Shown piece after piece: positions 36,347 through 40,549 of a DNA stretch of 40,549 nucleotides (position 1 is the first letter of the stretch; every line of letters begins with the position of its first letter). Source of the stretch: CAYMEV01 sp964389675 [NCBI: uncultured Candidatus Sumerlaeota bacterium]. Its GTDB lineage: Bacteria; CAYMEV01. Below the pieces are notes generated by a model. That model had not been told where the DNA came from. It did no database searches and worked only from the letters and a program-made list of their open reading frames with translations. The position numbers and the translations under genes were made by a program. The stretch spans positions 1 through 40,549 of the forward strand of contig CAYMEV010000026.1 in assembly GCA_964389675.1 (NCBI GenBank), written 5' to 3'.

Positions 36347-39300
36347 ATGGATGGAGGTATGGCCGGTATGAGAGATAGAATAATCTATTTGGTTTTGCTG
36401 GTTTTTTTAATTCCTGCTGTTTTATCGGCAGGGTCTTATCCTGAGTTTGAATGGGCAGTGAGTGCAGGAGGGGGGAATGGTTTTTATGAGGTCTGCGATA
36501 TTGCCTGTGATAATAATGGTAACTGGTATGTCATTGGTTATTTTGAGGGGACTGCATGGTTTGATGATATAGAGGTCAGTGCGGATAAGGATTATAATAT
36601 ATTTATTGCAAAGGTGGATGGGGATGGTAATTTTCTGTGGGTAAATACCATAGCAGGGACAGTGGGCAGATACAGCAGGGGTGCTTCGGTTGCTGTCGGA
36701 CCTTCTGGAAATATATTTATTACCGGTTCTTTCGAGGATATAGCATATTTTGATGATATACAGCTGGATGCAGGCGATCATTACAGCCTGTTTATTTCTG
36801 AGCTTGACCAGGAAGGAAACTTTCTGTGGGTACAGACTGTAAGCACCGGGCAGACCTTTGCAAACAGCATCACAGTAGATAATACAGGCAATCTTTATAT
36901 TACAGGCGGATTCAGGGGAATTGTAAGTTTTGGAGATGATCAGTTTGAATCTTCAATGCATGACCACTGGCATGTAACTGATGTATTTGTCTCCAAACTG
37001 GATTGCAATGGGAGCTTTATCTGGACTAATGTCGGGACCGGCGGAGGATGGGACTATGGTAATGATATTGAGATAGATCCTGCAGGGAATGTATATATTG
37101 CAGGATATAGTAATGAATATATTATGATCGATTTTGGCGGGTTTGAGGTAATTTGTCCTTCCAATTATATAGTAAAGCTTGATGCAGATGGTAATTATAT
37201 ATGGGTGAGGTCTATTTCTGATAGCTGGGAAATTAATACCTCCATTTGTGTTGATGATGAAGGCAATGTATATAATATCGGGCACTTTGACAAGGTAACT
37301 GACTTTGGCGGGATACAGCTCGAGCCGTATAATGATACAAAGGATATTTATATCTGCAAGATGGATACTGACGGGGAATTCATCTGGGCTAATCAGGTGA
37401 GGAGCCGGCGTGGTATTTATGGAGGCATGTGTAATATAGGAGTGGATGCAGAGGGGAATGTATTTATTACAGGAAATATGACATATGATGCTAATTTTGG
37501 AAAGATCCAGGTCGGTGCAGAGAACCTTTACAGTCCAGATATCTTTATAGCCAGAATGGATGCAGAAGGCAGATTTGTCTGGGCAAAGACTGCAGGGGGT
37601 ATAGATGAAGACCAGGGAAGGGCAATTGCAGTCAGTCCTGATGGAAATGCCTGTTTTGCCGGATATTTCACATCCCATGCTGAATTTGGCCAGACAGAGA
37701 TCTTTTCAGTCGGGGTTCAGGATATATTTGCTGCAGAGATCAATGGGGACGGGGATTTCATCTGGGTAAATAATGCAGGGGGAACAGGAATAACAGATGA
37801 TACAGCAGAGGGGATCGGCTATGATGATTCCGGGTATCTATATACATGCGGCATATTCTCAGGTACTGCTTATTTCGGCGATATAGAGCTTGTGTCAATG
37901 GGGTTTAATGATGTCTATATAGCAAAGCTTGATACAGAGGGTAATTATATATGGGCAATAAGGGCAGGCGGGATCGGAAGGGATGAATGCCAGGGGATCG
38001 CCCTCGATGACAATGATCATGTTTTTATTACAGGGGAGTTTAATTATACAGGTTATTTCGGAGATATAACCATTATACCGGAACATGACCGCTCTAATAT
38101 GTTTATTGCAAAGCTTGATACGGATGGGAATTTTATCTGGGTCCAGGTAGAAGATGGTGAGGGTTTAAACGGCAGTTATGATATTGCTGTGGATTCCTCA
38201 GGGAATTGCTATGTATCCGGATATGCTTATAATTCAGCTCATATCGGGGAGATAGAGGCAGAATCTCGGGGAAACTATGATGCTACTGTAGCAAAGTATG
38301 ATACGGAGGGCAATGTTCTCTGGATGAGCTCGGGAGTGGGTTCTGGCTCCAGTGAAACATACGGAATTTATGTGGATGATAATTATGTCTATATTACAGG
38401 AAGCTTTGGAGGCGAGTATATAGATTTCGGGGATATACGGATTTATTCATTTAGCGGAGATTGCACTATATTTATTGCGAAGCTTGATCATAATGGCGAA
38501 TTTTTATGGGCAAAAATGGCAGGGGGATATTATGGAGGAGATGAGGGATATGATATTGCTGCGGACAGTGAGGGCAACTGCTATGTTACGGGAAGTTTCA
38601 AACAGAGTGCTTTATTCGGGGATTTTTATATTTATAGGGGAGGGTATTCATCCAATACATTTGCAACAAAGCTTGATAAGAATGGAGAGTTCTTGTGGGT
38701 AAATAGCCCTCAAGCTGAAGGATCTAACGAAGGATACAGCATATATACAGACAAGTATGGAAGTGCATATATTGCCGGGTATTTTTATAAAGAAGCGTAT
38801 TTTGACGACATCTATATTGAGTCAACCGGAGAATATGACAGGGATATATTTGTCTCAAAGGTAGATACTGAGGGAAATTTCCTATGGGTAAGGAATGCAG
38901 GAAGTACCATGAATGACTTTGGATATGGAATTGATGTGGATGAATACGGAAACAGCTATATTACAGGCATATATGAGCAGACGGCATATTTTGATGATGC
39001 AGGTACGGTGTCAAGAGGGGGGGATGATATATTTATAGCCAAGCTGTCAGACCCTATGGTATTTGCTGATATTGTCTCCTTTACTGCTGAGGGGGAAGGC
39101 AATACAGTAAATATTGAATGGGTGACGGAATGGGAGGAGGAAGTTTCTGGATTCTGGCTGTACAGGCTGAGGGCCGATAAGGTAAACCCTTATATTTCAT
39201 ATATTCCCGTGCTATTAAATGAGACGATGATCCCCGGTGGGGGGACTGCCCCGGGAGGGAATTCGTATTCATACACAGATCATGTAAAGAACGGCTCAAG

Positions 39301-39373
39301 GTATTTCTATATACTGCAGATAGAATCAGCATACGGTTATCTCCTTTCATATAAGACCCTTTTGCAGTGGTGA
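36347..39373 (+). CDS. secreted SBBP-repeat beta-propeller protein
   Basis: A 1008-residue exported protein. AGGAG lies 11 bases before the ATG at 36347; ATG at 36368 is an alternative start that gives a more typical signal peptide (MRDRIIYLVLLVFLIPAVLSA). About 13 repeats of 55-70 residues follow, each of the form G-N-x-Y-I-T-G-x-F, then DIFIAKLD-x-DGNFIWV and AGG, the SBBP (beta-propeller) pattern. Residues from about 905 (VNIEWVTEWEEEVSGFWLYR) form a fibronectin-III-like domain ending in YKTLLQW. No recognisable sorting signal is seen. Likely a surface or secreted structural protein; a paralogue begins at 39780. Confidence 0.85.
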   Translation: MDGGMAGMRDRIIYLVLLVFLIPAVLSAGSYPEFEWAVSAGGGNGFYEVCDIACDNNGNWYVIGYFEGTAWFDDIEVSADKDYNIFIAKVDGDGNFLWVNTIAGTVGRYSRGASVAVGPSGNIFITGSFEDIAYFDDIQLDAGDHYSLFISELDQEGNFLWVQTVSTGQTFANSITVDNTGNLYITGGFRGIVSFGDDQFESSMHDHWHVTDVFVSKLDCNGSFIWTNVGTGGGWDYGNDIEIDPAGNVYIAGYSNEYIMIDFGGFEVICPSNYIVKLDADGNYIWVRSISDSWEINTSICVDDEGNVYNIGHFDKVTDFGGIQLEPYNDTKDIYICKMDTDGEFIWANQVRSRRGIYGGMCNIGVDAEGNVFITGNMTYDANFGKIQVGAENLYSPDIFIARMDAEGRFVWAKTAGGIDEDQGRAIAVSPDGNACFAGYFTSHAEFGQTEIFSVGVQDIFAAEINGDGDFIWVNNAGGTGITDDTAEGIGYDDSGYLYTCGIFSGTAYFGDIELVSMGFNDVYIAKLDTEGNYIWAIRAGGIGRDECQGIALDDNDHVFITGEFNYTGYFGDITIIPEHDRSNMFIAKLDTDGNFIWVQVEDGEGLNGSYDIAVDSSGNCYVSGYAYNSAHIGEIEAESRGNYDATVAKYDTEGNVLWMSSGVGSGSSETYGIYVDDNYVYITGSFGGEYIDFGDIRIYSFSGDCTIFIAKLDHNGEFLWAKMAGGYYGGDEGYDIAADSEGNCYVTGSFKQSALFGDFYIYRGGYSSNTFATKLDKNGEFLWVNSPQAEGSNEGYSIYTDKYGSAYIAGYFYKEAYFDDIYIESTGEYDRDIFVSKVDTEGNFLWVRNAGSTMNDFGYGIDVDEYGNSYITGIYEQTAYFDDAGTVSRGGDDIFIAKLSDPMVFADIVSFTAEGEGNTVNIEWVTEWEEEVSGFWLYRLRADKVNPYISYIPVLLNETMIPGGGTAPGGNSYSYTDHVKNGSRYFYILQIESAYGYLLSYKTLLQW

Positions 39374-39779
39374 ATCAGCATTTTCATTCAATGAGCAGTT
39401 TATTATTAGATGAGCATAGCAGATTCATCAGATCTAAGTAGACAATCCTGCTCTACACATTTTATCCTGTCTGATAATGGAGAAAGCAGGTGAAGAGGAG
39501 TATGGTGGCTTTGGTATTGTGGGATTTATTGGAAAAATTCAAAACACTTATAAAAGAGAGATGATGGCAGAAGGACAGATATTATTGCCATGGGAGTGAA
39601 TATATGGGCAGGGAAAAGAATCTGAATGGATGGATAAAATATGCTTATCCTGGTATAGGGTCAGGATTTTTCCTGCAAAGTGTCTAGAATATTTTTATGA
39701 AAAATGATATAAATGTATTGTATCTGGCTGGATTTTATATATATAATAAATTAATCAAAACTTACAGGAGGAAAATGCA
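39374..39779. other. spacer between two SBBP-repeat genes
   Basis: I see no supportable gene here. A 40-codon frame from 39477 lacks a ribosome binding site and any family pattern. The only signals are the promoter-like boxes at 39718-39747 and the AGGAGG at 39766-39771 that serves the next gene. Confidence 0.5.
39718..39747 (+). promoter_or_regulatory. candidate promoter of the last SBBP gene
   Basis: TTGTAT (39718-39723) and TATAAT (39742-39747) are separated by 18 bases, and lie about 30 bases before the GTG start at 39780. The -10 box is perfect; the -35 box is weak, and the sequence is AT-rich. Confidence 0.35.
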
Positions 39780-40549
39780 GTGAAGCAAATGTTTGTATTG
39801 ATGATTCTAATTGCCTTATGTGCATTAACAGTTATAGGACAGGATCGTGCAGATCCTCAATGTGTATGGGCTGAAAGCGCCGGGGGGACAGCAGCTGATG
39901 CAGGGCAAAGGATTGCAGTGGATCATGCAGGCAATTCATATATTACGGGATATTTTTGCGGAACTGCAGATTTTGGCAGTACACAGCTGACATCAGCTGG
40001 GGAAGCAGATGTGTTCATAGCCGGGATGGATGCTGAAGGCAATTTCCTGTGGGCGACAGGAGCCGGGGGTACAAACTATGATTACGGCTATGGCATAGCT
40101 GTAGATGCTGAAGGCAATATATTCGTTACAGGCTATTTTGCATTTACCTCTTATTTTGGCAGTACAGAGCTGATATCAGCAGGGGCTTATGATGTCTTTG
40201 TCGCCAAGCTTGATGCAGGGGGGAATTTCCTGTGGGCAAAGAGGGCTGGCGGAGTTGGTACCGTGCAGGCTAATGACCTTGCACTGGATGCTGACGGTAA
40301 TATATATATTACGGGCATCTTCATGGGAACAGCCAATTTTGACAGCCTCCAGGTGACATCATCAGGACCCATTGATGTATTTACAGCAAAGATGGATGCG
40401 GACGGTAATTTCCTTTGGGTAAGATGCGCAGGCGGGACGTCGCCCAAATACTCTTATCATATTACAGTTGATAATGCAGGCAATTCATATATTACGGGAT
40501 ATTTTTACGATACCTCGATCTTTGGGAGTACAGAACTTGTATCAGCAGG
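39780..40549 (+). CDS. secreted SBBP-repeat protein (partial, 3' end beyond window)
   Basis: GTG at 39780 is the start, eight bases after AGGAGG; the ATG at 39775 reads only ATG-CAG-TGA, and the next in-frame ATG (39789) is less well placed. The visible 256 residues begin with a signal peptide (MKQMFVLMILIALCALTVIG) and continue with four SBBP repeats: GNSYITGYF, GTADFGST, DVFIAGMDAEGNFLWA, AGG and so on. It is a close paralogue of the preceding gene, with more regular repeats. Confidence 0.8.
   Translation, partial: MKQMFVLMILIALCALTVIGQDRADPQCVWAESAGGTAADAGQRIAVDHAGNSYITGYFCGTADFGSTQLTSAGEADVFIAGMDAEGNFLWATGAGGTNYDYGYGIAVDAEGNIFVTGYFAFTSYFGSTELISAGAYDVFVAKLDAGGNFLWAKRAGGVGTVQANDLALDADGNIYITGIFMGTANFDSLQVTSSGPIDVFTAKMDADGNFLWVRCAGGTSPKYSYHITVDNAGNSYITGYFYDTSIFGSTELVSA

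Noticed and set aside
36953-37678. 241-codon open frame on the minus strand
   Set aside because: It lies wholly opposite the SBBP-repeat gene, and its Cys/Ile-rich low-complexity product mirrors the repeats; no binding site or family pattern.
39477-39599. 40-codon frame between the SBBP genes
   Set aside because: No binding site or recognisable pattern; likely chance.
36347-40549. DNA tandem repeats or CRISPR array
   Set aside because: The periodicity comes from protein-level SBBP repeats in coding frame; the DNA units differ and there are no short identical repeats with spacers.

Overview
The window looks bacterial: AT-rich, with many ATA (Ile) and AGG/AGA (Arg) codons, clear GGAG-type ribosome binding sites, a lipobox lipoprotein and Sec signal peptides. 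Long secreted proteins built from SBBP-type beta-propeller repeats, ending in a fibronectin-III-like domain, are common in FCB-group bacteria such as Cloacimonadota or Bacteroidota. That placement is an inference from style; there is no rRNA or other marker gene here.

Left flank (1-4954): the 3' end of an unrecognised gene, an Mrr_N winged-helix protein, a small four-cysteine protein, an exported nuclease-fold (SNase) protein that lacks both catalytic arginines, a CPBP-family membrane protein broken by an in-frame TAG, and a truncated, frame-broken second copy of the first gene.

Centre (4973-34403) is a large anti-phage island of two facing-away arms. The minus-strand arm (17125 to 4973) is a tight four-gene operon: a 1286-aa NERD/pseudokinase/kinase/P-loop protein, two tandem paralogues of about 575 aa, and a 1598-aa HerA-like ATPase. 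This order resembles the kinase-MAD7-MAD8 half of the methylation-associated defence system (MADS); the kinase also recalls PglW of BREX type 2. The plus-strand arm (19590 to 30583) is a DUF499 ATPase, a DUF3780 protein, a DUF1156 DNA methyltransferase and a PLD/SNF2 helicase, an Hma-like (helicase-methylase-ATPase) set. Two AT-rich genes, one of them cyclase-like, sit between the methyltransferase and the helicase. Between the arms lie a lipoprotein gene and a gene with a HEPN-type R-x4-H motif. Downstream is a very AT-rich pair of DUF262 genes (30744-34403), the first with an HNH-type DUF1524 end, like a type IV (GmrSD/SspE-like) restriction module.

Likely logic (inference): the DUF1156 enzyme marks self DNA; the DUF499 and HerA-like ATPases and the helicase handle unmarked DNA; the NERD-kinase relays or gates the response; HEPN, NERD, PLD and HNH domains are candidate nucleases. 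A 10-bp inverted repeat lies across the best promoter of the plus-strand operon, suggesting repression.

Right flank (34565-40549) is ordinary exported-protein territory: a TolB/PD40-like propeller protein, a small two-helix membrane protein, and two tandem SBBP-repeat proteins, the last cut by the window edge. I saw no tRNA, rRNA, CRISPR array, integrase or intact insertion sequence.
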